A stretch of DNA of 24,470 bases, from contig NZ_CAMPGZ010000033.1 in assembly GCF_946885725.1 (NCBI RefSeq), forward strand, positions 1-24,470. The letters are read 5' to 3'. This DNA is from an uncultured Nocardioides sp. (GTDB taxonomy: Bacteria; Actinomycetota; Actinomycetes; Propionibacteriales; Nocardioidaceae). Both the position numbers and the translations under genes were made by a program. The notes under the pieces were generated by a model. It was given only the letters and a program-made list of their open reading frames with translations, did no database searches and had not been told where the DNA came from. Shown here piece after piece: positions 1 through 7,212 of this stretch (the first letter of the stretch is position 1; every line of letters starts with the position of its first letter).

Positions 1-773
1 ACGGCGACCCACCCTTCCCGATGAAGGGGCGACACGGTCGGGCTCTCGATGCCGGGCGTGAGCGCCACGGCCCGCTCGACGTGCTCGACCGGGATGTCGT
101 AGTCCATCATCACGTACGACCGCGCCACGAGAACGCCCTCGAGACGCCGCCGGAAGACCTCGAAGCCGGACGGTACGGCGGCGCCGGCACGCGTGATCAG
201 CACGGCCTCCGACTCCAGGATCGTCTCGCCGAACACCTCGAGCCCGGCCTGGCGCAGCGTGCTGCCGGTCTCGACGACGTCGGCGATGACGTCCGCGACA
301 CCGAGCTGCACTGAGGTCTCCACCGCACCGTCGAGCCGCGTCACGGTCGCGTCGATCCCGCGCTCCTCGAGGTAGCGCCGCACCACGCCGTCGTACGACG
401 TGGCGATACGCGTGCCGGTCAGACCGTCGAGGTCGCGCACGGTGCCGGACGGGGCCGCGAACCGGAACCGCGAACGGCCGAACCCGAGCGGCAGCACCTC
501 CTCGGCCTTCGCGCCGCTGTCGAGCAGCAGGTCGCGGCCGGTGATGCCGACGTCGAGCGTTCCCTCGCCGACGTACAGCGCGATGTCGCGCGGCCGCAGG
601 TAGAAGAACTCGACCGCGTTGCCGCCGTCGGTCAGCGTGAGCTGCTTGGCGTCGGAGCGCTGCTTGTAGCCGGCCTCGCGCAGCATGTCGGAGGCCGACT
701 GCGCGAGCGAACCCTTGTTGGGCAGCGCGATGCGGAGGGTGTCGCCTCCGCCTTGACCACTTGAGTTGCTCAT
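1..773 (-). CDS. hisG: ATP phosphoribosyltransferase HisG (long form), 3' end outside window
   Basis: HisG catalyses the first step of histidine synthesis, joining ATP and PRPP to give phosphoribosyl-ATP. 257 codons are visible from an ATG at 773; the C-terminus runs off the left edge. The start [10 protein letters not shown] leads into [11 protein letters not shown], the usual HisG opening. [15 protein letters not shown] and the PRPP-binding stretch [15 protein letters not shown] follow. The last visible residues, [15 protein letters not shown], open the C-terminal ACT-like regulatory domain, so this is the long form that needs no HisZ and is feedback-inhibited by histidine. GAGGA lies 8 nt upstream of the ATG. 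The gene follows hisE by 16 nt, so the two are probably co-transcribed. The identification is firm. Confidence 0.95.
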   Translation of the reverse strand, partial: MSNSSGQGGGDTLRIALPNKGSLAQSASDMLREAGYKQRSDAKQLTLTDGGNAVEFFYLRPRDIALYVGEGTLDVGITGRDLLLDSGAKAEEVLPLGFGRSRFRFAAPSGTVRDLDGLTGTRIATSYDGVVRRYLEERGIDATVTRLDGAVETSVQLGVADVIADVVETGSTLRQAGLEVFGETILESEAVLITRAGAAVPSGFEVFRRRLEGVLVARSYVMMDYDIPVEHVERAVALTPGIESPTVSPLHREGWVA

Positions 774-789
774 CGAATGGGTCCTCGGG

Positions 790-1053
790 TCAGAGGTGGG
801 CGTAGACGTCGTCGAGCGAGAGGCCGCTGGCCAGCATCAGCACCTGGGCGTGGTAGAGCAGCTGGCTGATCTCCTCGGCCGCGCGTTCCTTGCCCTCGTG
901 CTCGGCGGCCATCCAGGACTCGGCGGCCTCCTCGACCAGCTTCTTGCCGATGGCATGGACGCCGGCGTCGAGGGCGGCGACGGTGCCGCTGCCCTCGGGG
1001 CGCGTCTGGGCCTTCTCGGAGAGCTCGGTCCAGAGCTCGTCGAACGTCTTCAC
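790..1053 (-). CDS. hisE: Phosphoribosyl-ATP pyrophosphatase HisE
   Basis: HisE hydrolyses phosphoribosyl-ATP to phosphoribosyl-AMP and pyrophosphate, the second histidine step. The protein has 87 residues, normal for a stand-alone HisE. It shows the all-alpha MazG-like pattern with acidic metal-binding residues: [17 protein letters not shown] followed by [14 protein letters not shown]. The start is GTG at 1053. There is no Shine-Dalgarno sequence; instead TAGGGT ends 7 nt before the GTG, which suggests leaderless translation. It sits 31 nt after ribH and 16 nt before hisG. Streptomyces shows the same ribH-hisE-hisG order, so the placement is conserved. Confidence 0.95.
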   Translation of the reverse strand: MKTFDELWTELSEKAQTRPEGSGTVAALDAGVHAIGKKLVEEAAESWMAAEHEGKERAAEEISQLLYHAQVLMLASGLSLDDVYAHL

Positions 1054-1060
1054 CCGACAA

Positions 1061-1066
1061 ACCCTA
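1061..1066 (-). promoter_or_regulatory. Putative -10 box for leaderless hisE-hisG transcript
   Basis: On the minus strand TAGGGT is followed by exactly 7 nt and then the hisE GTG. That puts a transcription start at or next to the start codon. No good -35 element is visible 16-18 nt upstream. The lack of any Shine-Dalgarno before hisE supports the reading. It would give hisEG a promoter separate from the riboswitch-controlled rib operon. Confidence 0.45.
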
Positions 1067-1084
1067 CGGCCCCGGCGTGACCGG

Positions 1085-1561
1085 CTAGCTCCGGATGTCC
1101 CGCAGCGTGGTCGCGGTCACCAATGCGGCCGACGCGGCCTCGTAGCCCTTGTCCTCCTTCGACCCCGTCAGCCCCGCCCGGTCGAGTGCCTGCTGCTCGT
1201 CGTCGCACGTCAGCACGCCGAAGCCGACGGGCACGCCGGTGTCGAGCGTGACCCGGGTCAGCCCGTCGGTGGCGGCCTGGCACACGTAGTCGAAGTGCGG
1301 CGTGCCACCGCGGATCACGACGCCGAGCGCGACAACGGCGTCGTACCCCCGCTCGGCGAGCGCCTTCGCGGTCACCGGCAGCTCGAACGACCCCGGCACG
1401 CGGACGATCTCGGGCGACTCGACGTCGTAGGCGTCGAGCGCGCGCTGGGCGCCGGCGAGCAGCCCGTCCATCACCTGGGTGTGCCAGCTCGACGCGACGA
1501 CGGCGACGCGCAGGTCGCTGCAGTCGAAGGGCTGGTCCGTCGGGGCGCCGTGGCCGCTCAT
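1085..1561 (-). CDS. ribH: 6,7-dimethyl-8-ribityllumazine synthase
   Basis: RibH condenses 5-amino-6-ribitylaminouracil with 3,4-dihydroxy-2-butanone 4-phosphate to give the lumazine precursor of riboflavin, normally in a pentameric or icosahedral assembly. The protein has 158 residues, typical for the family. Visible motifs are VPGSFELP (55-62), [14 protein letters not shown] (80-93) with the catalytic His89, and [20 protein letters not shown] (111-130) ahead of the phosphate-binding KG. The ATG at 1561 overlaps the ribBA stop as ATGA, so translation is probably coupled; GGAG lies 7 nt upstream. It is the last gene of the riboflavin operon, whose ribBA supplies one of its substrates. Confidence 0.97.
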   Translation of the reverse strand: MSGHGAPTDQPFDCSDLRVAVVASSWHTQVMDGLLAGAQRALDAYDVESPEIVRVPGSFELPVTAKALAERGYDAVVALGVVIRGGTPHFDYVCQAATDGLTRVTLDTGVPVGFGVLTCDDEQQALDRAGLTGSKEDKGYEAASAALVTATTLRDIRS

Positions 1562-2811
1562 GCTGTGACTCCAGAGGTGTCGTCGGTGGGGAGGTGGGGC
1601 ATCTCGTGGCCCATCCGGTCCCGCTTGGTGAGCAGGTAGCCGATGTTGTGGTCGTTGGGGTGCGGCGTCAGCGGCACCCGTGAGGTGACCGGCACGCCGT
1701 AGTCCTCGAGGCTGGTCACCTTGCCGGGGTTGTTGGTCAGCAGCCGCACCGACCGGACGCCGAGGTCGCGCAGGATCTGGGTGGCGGTGCCGTAGTGCCG
1801 GGCGTCCGCGGGCAGCCCGAGCTCGAGGTTGGCGTCGACGGTGTCGCGGCCGCCGTCCTGCAGCTGGTAGGCCTGCAGCTTGGCGACCAGGCCGATCCCC
1901 CGGCCCTCGTGCCCGCGCAGGTAGACCACGACGCCCCTCCCCTCCGTGACGATCCGTTCCATGGCCTCCTCGAGCTGAGGCCCGCAGTCGCACCGGTGCG
2001 ACGCGAACACGTCGCCGGTCAGGCACTCGGAGTGCACCCGGGTCAGCACGCCCTCGCCGTCGCCGATGTGCCCGTGCACCAGCGCGATGTGCTCGGTGCC
2101 GTCGATGGTCATCCGGTAGCCGTACGCCGTGAAGTCGCCCGAGCGCGTCGGCAGCCGGGTCTCCGCGACGCGCTGCACGTGGCTCTCGTGCCGGCGCCGG
2201 TAGTGGATCAGGTCGTCGATCGAGATCATCGCCAGGCCGTGCTCATCGGCGAAGTCGCGCAGGTCCTGGCCGCGCTTCATCGTGCCGTCGTCGTTGACGA
2301 TCTCGGAGATCACACCCGCCGGCGTCAGCCCGGCGAGCCGGGCCAGGTCGACCGCGGCCTCGGTGTGCCCGGGCCGGGCGAGCACGCCGCCCTCGGTGTA
2401 GCGCAGCGGGAACACGTGCCCCGGCTGGGTGATCTCGAACGGCTCGGTGGCCGAGTCGTTCAGCACGCGCACGGTGTGCGAGCGGTCGGCCGCCGAGATG
2501 CCGGTGGTGATCCCGTCGCGGGCGTCGACGGAGACGGTGTACGCCGTACGGTGCCGGTCGCGGTTGTGCGGGGTCATCAACGGGATGCCGAGCCGGTCCA
2601 GCGTCGCTGCCTCCATCGGCGCGCAGATGACGCCGGAGCTGTAGCGGATCGTGAACGCCATCAGCTCGGGCGTGGACTTGCTGGCGGCGAAGATCAGGTC
2701 GCCCTCGTTCTCGCGGTCCTCGTCGTCGACTACCACGACCGCCTTGCCGGCCGCTATGTCGGCGATCGCGCGCTCGACGGTGTCGAGCCGGACGGTCGGT
2801 CGCGCGCTCAT
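1558..2811 (-). CDS. ribBA: Bifunctional DHBP synthase / GTP cyclohydrolase II RibBA
   Basis: RibBA starts both branches of riboflavin synthesis: DHBP from ribulose 5-phosphate and diaminopyrimidine from GTP. The protein has 417 residues. The DHBP synthase domain (about 8-205) carries [11 protein letters not shown] (29-39), [15 protein letters not shown] (86-100) and [14 protein letters not shown]. The cyclohydrolase II domain (about 210-400) has zinc ligands Cys263, Cys274 and Cys276 in SECLTGDV and HRCDCG, then [12 protein letters not shown] (297-308) and LLTNNPGK (357-364). Both active sites look complete. The ATG at 2811 follows GGAGG with 7-nt spacing and overlaps the upstream ribM stop by ATGA; its own stop overlaps ribH in the same way. 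Confidence 0.97.
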   Translation of the reverse strand: MSARPTVRLDTVERAIADIAAGKAVVVVDDEDRENEGDLIFAASKSTPELMAFTIRYSSGVICAPMEAATLDRLGIPLMTPHNRDRHRTAYTVSVDARDGITTGISAADRSHTVRVLNDSATEPFEITQPGHVFPLRYTEGGVLARPGHTEAAVDLARLAGLTPAGVISEIVNDDGTMKRGQDLRDFADEHGLAMISIDDLIHYRRRHESHVQRVAETRLPTRSGDFTAYGYRMTIDGTEHIALVHGHIGDGEGVLTRVHSECLTGDVFASHRCDCGPQLEEAMERIVTEGRGVVVYLRGHEGRGIGLVAKLQAYQLQDGGRDTVDANLELGLPADARHYGTATQILRDLGVRSVRLLTNNPGKVTSLEDYGVPVTSRVPLTPHPNDHNIGYLLTKRDRMGHEMPHLPTDDTSGVTA

Positions 2812-3500
2812 GCCGCCGCCTCCACGGTCGGCTCCTCCGGGTGCGGCGCATCGACGTTGCGCGAGGCGCGCAGCCAGACGACGAATCCGAGGATGACGAA
2901 GCCGCCGTAGACGAGGTACATCGCGGCCGTCGGGTAGTAGCCGGCCTGCACCAGCGTGGTGACGCCGACGACGTCGACCGCGATCCAGACCAGCCAGAAC
3001 TCCACCCAGCCGCGAGCCATGCCGTACGTCGCGAGCATGGAGCCGGCCAGGATCCACGCCTCGGTGGCCGGACCCCACGAGCCGATCCGGATCAGCAGTG
3101 CGTACGCCGCGGCGTACCCGACCACGGCCAGCCCGACGAGGAACAGCCGCTCGCGGCCGGTCGCCCAGCGCGGGGTGATCGCGCGGCCGTCGGCGGAGCC
3201 GCCCTGGCGCTTGGACTGCGACCACCGCCACCAGCCGTAGACGGAGACCGCCGCGAAGAACACCTGGCGGCCGGCCTGCCCCCACAGCGGCTCGGTGACC
3301 GCGCCGCTCAGCTCACCGGTAGCGAACACGCTGAACAGCAACGCGTTGCCGACCAGACCGACCGGCCACGCCCAGACCACCCGGCGCATGCCGAGGATCG
3401 CACTGGCGAGGCCGAAGAGGTTGCCGACGACCTCGGGCACGCGCAGCTCGCCGCCCGGCACGGAGAAGGTGCCGTGGATCAGCCATTCGAGGATGTTCAT
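2808..3500 (-). CDS. ribM: PnuC-like riboflavin transporter RibM (PnuX)
   Basis: This 230-residue membrane protein of the PnuC family has about seven hydrophobic segments, the family signature YGWWRW (88-93) and a second Trp-rich block around 164-173 ([10 protein letters not shown]). PnuC proteins are facilitators for nicotinamide riboside, but the actinobacterial members encoded inside FMN-riboswitch riboflavin operons (RibM/PnuX of Corynebacterium and Streptomyces davawensis) take up riboflavin. The location between ribE and ribBA matches that arrangement, so RibM is favoured by context; residues alone do not prove the substrate. The ATG at 3500 has AGGAG 5 nt upstream and overlaps the ribE stop by ATGA. 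The C-terminal tail (212-230) is polar and Glu/Pro-rich. Confidence 0.85.
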   Translation of the reverse strand: MNILEWLIHGTFSVPGGELRVPEVVGNLFGLASAILGMRRVVWAWPVGLVGNALLFSVFATGELSGAVTEPLWGQAGRQVFFAAVSVYGWWRWSQSKRQGGSADGRAITPRWATGRERLFLVGLAVVGYAAAYALLIRIGSWGPATEAWILAGSMLATYGMARGWVEFWLVWIAVDVVGVTTLVQAGYYPTAAMYLVYGGFVILGFVVWLRASRNVDAPHPEEPTVEAAA

Positions 3501-4099
3501 GCGGTCTCCTGACGGTGCTCGAGCAGGCGCTCGACGTACTTCGCGATGACGTCGACCTCGAGGTTCACCGGGTCGCCGGGCTGCTTGAAGCCGAGCGTGG
3601 TGCGGGCGAGCGTCTCGGGGATGAGACTGACGGTGAAGGACGACTCGAGGACGTCGACGACGGTCAGCGAGATGCCGTCGACGGTGATCGAGCCCTTGGG
3701 CACGAGGTAGCGGGTGAGATCGGCGGGCAGCTCGATCTCGACGACCTCCCAGTGCTCGCTGGGGGTACGGCGGAGCACGCGGCCGGTGCCGTCGACGTGC
3801 CCCTGCACCACGTGGCCGCCGAGCCGGGTGGTGGGCGTGACCGCGCGCTCGAGGTTGACCTTCGAGCCGATGTCGAGGGCGCCCAGCGAGGTCTTGCTCA
3901 GCGTCTCGTGCATGACGTCTGCGGTGAACGTCTCGCCGTCCCGCTGCGCCACGGTGAGGCAGCAGCCGTTGACGGCGATCGAGTCGCCGAGCGAGGCGTC
4001 GGTGGTGACGAACGCGCCGCGCACGGTCAGCCGGATCGCGTCGTCCTGCTGCTCGATCCCCTCGACGACGCCGAGCTCCTCGACGATCCCGGTGAACAT
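3497..4099 (-). CDS. ribE: Riboflavin synthase alpha subunit
   Basis: RibE dismutates two molecules of 6,7-dimethyl-8-ribityllumazine into riboflavin and a pyrimidine that RibH re-uses. The 200-residue protein has the expected two-barrel internal repeat. The first half begins MFTGIVEELG and has NGCCLTV (44-50); the second has GGHVVQGHVDGTG (94-106) and GSITVDGISLTV (136-147). The start ATG at 4099 shares one base with the ribD stop (TGATG) and has AGAGGA upstream; the 3' end overlaps ribM by ATGA. Some nomenclatures call this gene ribC. Confidence 0.96.
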   Translation of the reverse strand: MFTGIVEELGVVEGIEQQDDAIRLTVRGAFVTTDASLGDSIAVNGCCLTVAQRDGETFTADVMHETLSKTSLGALDIGSKVNLERAVTPTTRLGGHVVQGHVDGTGRVLRRTPSEHWEVVEIELPADLTRYLVPKGSITVDGISLTVVDVLESSFTVSLIPETLARTTLGFKQPGDPVNLEVDVIAKYVERLLEHRQETA

Positions 4100-5178
4100 C
4101 AGCGGTCCTCTTCCCTGTCTTCTCGGGGGTTGCCGAGCGGCGTCATGGTGAGCCGCACGTTGGTCTCGGCGCCGTCGCCCAGCACGGTCACGTCGGTGAC
4201 CCGCAGGTGCAACGCGTCGGCGATCGTGGTGATGCCGAGGTCGCCGACGGCGGTGCGTCCGGCGCCCAGCAGCATCGGCGCCACGTAGGTGACGACCTCG
4301 TCGACGAGCCCGGCCCGCAGGAACGCCGACGCCAGGGTCGGGCCGCCCTCGAGGAAGACGTGCTGCCGGTCGAGGGCGAACAGCTCCTTCATCGCCCCGT
4401 GCGGGTCGCGCGTGCGCAGGTGCACGAACTCCGCCGCGTCGTCGCGCACCCTCCGGTCGACGGGCACGTCGCGCAGACCCATCACCGCGCGCAGCAGCTG
4501 CCGCTCGCGGGGCAGGTCCTGGTCGAGCTCGTCGCGGACCGTGAGGCGCGGGTTGTCCACCAGCACGGTCTCGGTCCCGACCAGGATCACGTCGCAGCGC
4601 GCCCGGAGCCGGTGCGTGTCCAGCCGGGCCGGCCGCGACGAGACCCATCTCGACGTACCGTCGGCCGCTGCGCTGCGCCCGTCGAGCGTGGTGGCGAACT
4701 TCCAGGTGACGAAGGGCCGGCCGTTCTCCACGGCGAACGTCCACTCCCGGTTGAGCGATCGCGCGCGGTCCGCGAACAGGCCGCCCACGACGTCCACGCC
4801 CGCACGGCGCAGCGTCTCAGCACCACCCTCGGCGACCGGGTTGGCGTCGGCCTGTGCGTAGACGACTCGCGCGACACCGGCGGCCACCAGCGCCTCGGCG
4901 CACGGGCCGGTGCGTCCGTGATGGTTGCACGGCTCGAGGGTCACGACGGCGGTGGCGCCCCGGGCTCGGTCCCCGGCGCGGCTCAGGGCGTCGACCTCGG
5001 CGTGCGGAGAGCCCGCGCCACGGTGGAACCCCTCGGCCACGGTCTCGCCGTCGGGCGACAGCAGCACGCAGCCCACGCGCGGGTTGGGGCCGAGCGGCAC
5101 ACCGGGGGACGCGGCCAGGGCGAGCGCGCGCGTCATCGCGTCGCGCTCGGCGCGGCTGGTGCTCCCGGTCCCGCTCAC
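4099..5178 (-). CDS. ribD: Bifunctional deaminase/reductase RibD
   Basis: RibD deaminates the pyrimidine made from GTP and then reduces its ribosyl side chain with NADPH. The N-terminal deaminase (about 8-145) has SPHAEVDAL with zinc ligand His59 and catalytic Glu61, then LEPCNHHGRTGPC with zinc ligands Cys84 and Cys93. The reductase domain (about 153-350) has FATTLDGRSA (161-170), ILVGTETVLVDNPRLTVR and FLEGGPTLASAFL. The GTG at 5178 was chosen because it gives the usual short lead into AERDAMTRALALA; 359 residues is typical. AGGG lies about 11 nt upstream. The open frame continues upstream into the riboswitch, which argues against earlier starts. First gene of the riboswitch-controlled operon; the last residues are highly charged. 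Confidence 0.94.
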   Translation of the reverse strand: MSGTGSTSRAERDAMTRALALAASPGVPLGPNPRVGCVLLSPDGETVAEGFHRGAGSPHAEVDALSRAGDRARGATAVVTLEPCNHHGRTGPCAEALVAAGVARVVYAQADANPVAEGGAETLRRAGVDVVGGLFADRARSLNREWTFAVENGRPFVTWKFATTLDGRSAAADGTSRWVSSRPARLDTHRLRARCDVILVGTETVLVDNPRLTVRDELDQDLPRERQLLRAVMGLRDVPVDRRVRDDAAEFVHLRTRDPHGAMKELFALDRQHVFLEGGPTLASAFLRAGLVDEVVTYVAPMLLGAGRTAVGDLGITTIADALHLRVTDVTVLGDGAETNVRLTMTPLGNPREDREEDR

Positions 5179-5252
5179 TCGAAGGTCCACCCTCTCTGGC
5201 GCTTCGCGAGGTCCGGGGCGCTGCGGAAAGGGGACGGGGACGGAGGCGGACG

Positions 5253-5284
5253 GACCGCTGGGCGGTCGACCGCGAACCGACCGC
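5253..5284 (-). promoter_or_regulatory. Candidate riboswitch expression platform with competing stems
   Basis: In the transcript GCGGUC occurs at 5284-5279, within the palindrome GCGGUCGACCGC at 5273-5262, and at 5258-5253. The single GACCGC (5267-5262) can pair with the first copy or, across a three-base CCA loop, with the third, but not with both. That is the form expected of a switch between two folds directly downstream of an aptamer. The ribD start lies about 75 nt further on, and no U-tract follows, so the mechanism is not obvious. Confidence 0.4.
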
Positions 5285-5287
5285 GTG

Positions 5288-5405
5288 GCTCTTCCCATCC
5301 GGACTCTCACCGTCGGTCCAGGAGTTCCACCTGGTCAACCGGCTGCTGGCTGCAGCCGGGTCGCGGACTTTCACCGCCGGTTCGGAATTGCACCGACCCC
5401 AGAGC
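5288..5405 (-). ncRNA. FMN riboswitch (RFN element)
   Basis: Read on the minus strand, this 118-nt segment carries the conserved RFN blocks in order: GGGGTCGGTGCAATTCCG, ACCGGCGGTGAAAGTCCGCG, a variable arm around GGCTGCAGCC, GGTGGAACTCC, and ACCGACGGTGAGAGTCCGG followed by ATGGGAAGAG. The closing stem P1 is formed by GCUCU (5405-5401) and AGAGC (5292-5288). FMN binding normally lowers expression of the downstream genes, so this element should give feedback control of ribD-ribE-ribM-ribBA-ribH. The 3' edge is 110 nt from the ribD start. I could not fix the operon promoter, which must lie between 5405 and about 5545. Confidence 0.95.
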
Positions 5406-5482
5406 ACGCGAGCTGTTCACTCGTCGCGGACCAGCCTGCCACAAGCCGGCGCCGCCGGGCAGTGAGGTCCGCCACGCGGCAG

Positions 5483-5500
5483 CGGACCCGCCGGGGTCCG
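5483..5500. repeat. 7-bp inverted repeat in the divergent promoter region
   Basis: CGGACCC and GGGTCCG flank a four-base GCCG spacer. The palindrome lies between the FMN riboswitch and the plus-strand flavoenzyme gene and ends 3 bp before the putative -10 box TATGCT. The position fits an operator; a chance GC-rich palindrome is possible. The rest of 5406-5560 shows no gene. Confidence 0.4.
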
Positions 5501-5503
5501 ATC

Positions 5504-5509
5504 TATGCT
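5504..5509 (+). promoter_or_regulatory. Putative -10 box for the two-component pair
   Basis: TATGCT fits the actinobacterial TANNNT consensus and would start transcription near 5516, about 45 nt before the ATG at 5561. No convincing -35 box is present at 16-18 bp; the inverted repeat at 5483-5500 fills that space, as in promoters that depend on an activator. The assignment rests on the hexamer alone. Confidence 0.3.
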
Positions 5510-5560
5510 GCGCACACCAGCGCGGTCGCTCGGGAGGCCACACCACCCAGGGAACCCGAC

Positions 5561-7204
5561 ATGACGCGACCCGCCATCGTCACCGTCGACGACGACCCGC
5601 AGGTGTCGTCCGCGATCACGCGCGACCTGCTGACGAGGTACGGCGAGGACTACCGCGTCGTCCGGACGACCTCCGGCCGCGACGCGCTCGACGTGCTGGC
5701 CCAGCTCGCGCTGCGCGCCGACCCGGTGGCGCTGGTCCTCACCGACCAACGGATGCCGGAGATGACCGGGACCGAGATGCTCGCCCGGGCCACCGACCAC
5801 GCGCCGGAGGCCAAGAAGGTGCTGCTCACGGCGTACGCCGACACCGAGGTCGCCATCACCGCGATCAACGAGATCGGCCTCGACCACTACCTGCTGAAGC
5901 CGTGGGACCCGCCCGAGGACCGGCTCTATCCCGTGCTCGACGACCTCCTCGGCGACTGGCAGCGCCAGCACCCCGACCACAGCCGCGACGTGCGTGTTGT
6001 CGGGCACCGCTGGTCCGAGCGCAGCCACGAGCTCAAGACGTTCCTCGCCCGCAACCACGTGCCCTACCACTGGTACGACGTCGAGCGGGACGCCGAGGGC
6101 GTCCGGCTGGCCACGCTCGCGGACGCAGGGCCGGACGCGCTGCCGCTGGTGCTGGTGCCTTACCGCGGTGAGCTGCGCTCCCCCACCACGCTCGACCTCG
6201 CCGGCGCGCTCGGGTTGAACACCGCCGCCCGGCAGCCGCTGTACGACGTGTGCATCGTCGGCGGTGGCCCCGCGGGCCTCGCGGCAGCGGTGTACGCCGC
6301 CTCCGAGGGGCTCAGCACGGTCGTCGTGGAGCGCGAGGCGCCGGGCGGCCAGGCCGGGCAGAGCGCCGCGATCGAGAACTACCTCGGTTTCCCGAAGGGC
6401 CTGAGCGGCGCCGACCTGGCGCAGCGGGCGCTCGCCCAGGTGCGGCGCTTCGGCGCCGAGATGGTGCTCGCCCGCGACGTGGTCGGCCTGGAGCCGCGCG
6501 GCCCGGTCCGCGCGGTGCTGCTCGACGGCGAGGGCGCGGTCGAGGCGCGGTCGGTGATCGTCGCCACGGGCGTGTCCTACCGGCGCCTGCCCGCGGCCGG
6601 CTGCGACGAGCTGACCGGGCGCGGCGTCTACTACGGCGCAAGCGCGTCCGAGGCCGCGCAGTGCCAGGGCGACGAGGTGTACGTCGTCGGGGCGGCCAAC
6701 TCCGCCGGTCAGGCGGCGCTCAACCTGGCGCGCCACGCCAAACGGGTCGTGCTCCTGGCGCGCGGCGACGACCTCGGGGTCTCGATGTCGCGCTACCTCG
6801 TGGACCGGGTCGAGGCCGAGCCGGTCATCGAGGTCCGGCTGCGCACCGAGGTCGCCGCCTGCCGCGGCGACGGGCACCTGCAGACGCTCGTCCTGCGCGG
6901 CCGGGCCACCGGAGCCGAGGAGGAGGTGCCGGCGGACTGGCTGTTCGTGTTCATCGGCGCCGAGCCGCACACCGACTGGCTGGGAGGCGAGGTCGTGCGC
7001 GACGGCCACGGGTTCGTGGTCACCGGTCCCGACCTGGCAGACGGCTGGCCGCTCCCCCGACCGCCGTACGCCCTGGAGACGAGCGTGCCCGGCGTGTTCG
7101 CCGCTGGCGACGTGCGCCTGGACTCGATGAAACGGGTGGCGTCGGCCGTCGGCGAGGGCGCGATGGCCGTGCACCTGGTTCACCGCTACCTGGCGACGGT
7201 CTGA
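5561..7204 (+). CDS. Response regulator fused to a glutaredoxin-like domain and a thioredoxin-reductase-like flavoprotein
   Basis: This 547-residue protein has three parts. Residues 4-130 are a receiver domain with acidic residues Asp10-12, phospho-acceptor Asp62 in LTDQRMPEMTG, Thr90 and Lys113 (LLKPW). Residues 143-220 look like a thioredoxin/glutaredoxin fold (HELKTFLARNHVPYHWYDVE) with no cysteines; SERS (152-155) lies where a CxxC might be. Residues 226-547 resemble thioredoxin reductase: FAD motif GGGPAGL (234-240), NADPH-type motif VVGAANSAG (375-383) and GVFAAGDVR (511-519). The redox CxxC expected near 359-362 is absent (GASA), so thioredoxin reduction is unlikely. The ATG has AGGG 8 nt upstream. 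The kinase gene follows by 8 nt and is the likely partner. Output reaction and substrate are unknown. Confidence 0.88.
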   Translation: MTRPAIVTVDDDPQVSSAITRDLLTRYGEDYRVVRTTSGRDALDVLAQLALRADPVALVLTDQRMPEMTGTEMLARATDHAPEAKKVLLTAYADTEVAITAINEIGLDHYLLKPWDPPEDRLYPVLDDLLGDWQRQHPDHSRDVRVVGHRWSERSHELKTFLARNHVPYHWYDVERDAEGVRLATLADAGPDALPLVLVPYRGELRSPTTLDLAGALGLNTAARQPLYDVCIVGGGPAGLAAAVYAASEGLSTVVVEREAPGGQAGQSAAIENYLGFPKGLSGADLAQRALAQVRRFGAEMVLARDVVGLEPRGPVRAVLLDGEGAVEARSVIVATGVSYRRLPAAGCDELTGRGVYYGASASEAAQCQGDEVYVVGAANSAGQAALNLARHAKRVVLLARGDDLGVSMSRYLVDRVEAEPVIEVRLRTEVAACRGDGHLQTLVLRGRATGAEEEVPADWLFVFIGAEPHTDWLGGEVVRDGHGFVVTGPDLADGWPLPRPPYALETSVPGVFAAGDVRLDSMKRVASAVGEGAMAVHLVHRYLATV

Positions 7205-7212
7205 GGCCGGCG

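Noticed and set aside
5179..5310. Extended N-terminus for RibD
   Set aside because: The extra codons would run through the riboswitch expression platform and encode Arg/Pro-rich sequence absent from the family.
4207..6171. Long plus-strand open frame across ribD, the riboswitch and the response regulator
   Set aside because: It is antisense to ribD and out of frame with the real regulator gene; the product is low-complexity Arg/Gly-rich sequence.
5417..7183. 588-codon minus-strand open frame opposite the fused flavoprotein
   Set aside because: The plus-strand frame has clear receiver and FAD/NADPH motifs, while the antisense translation has none.
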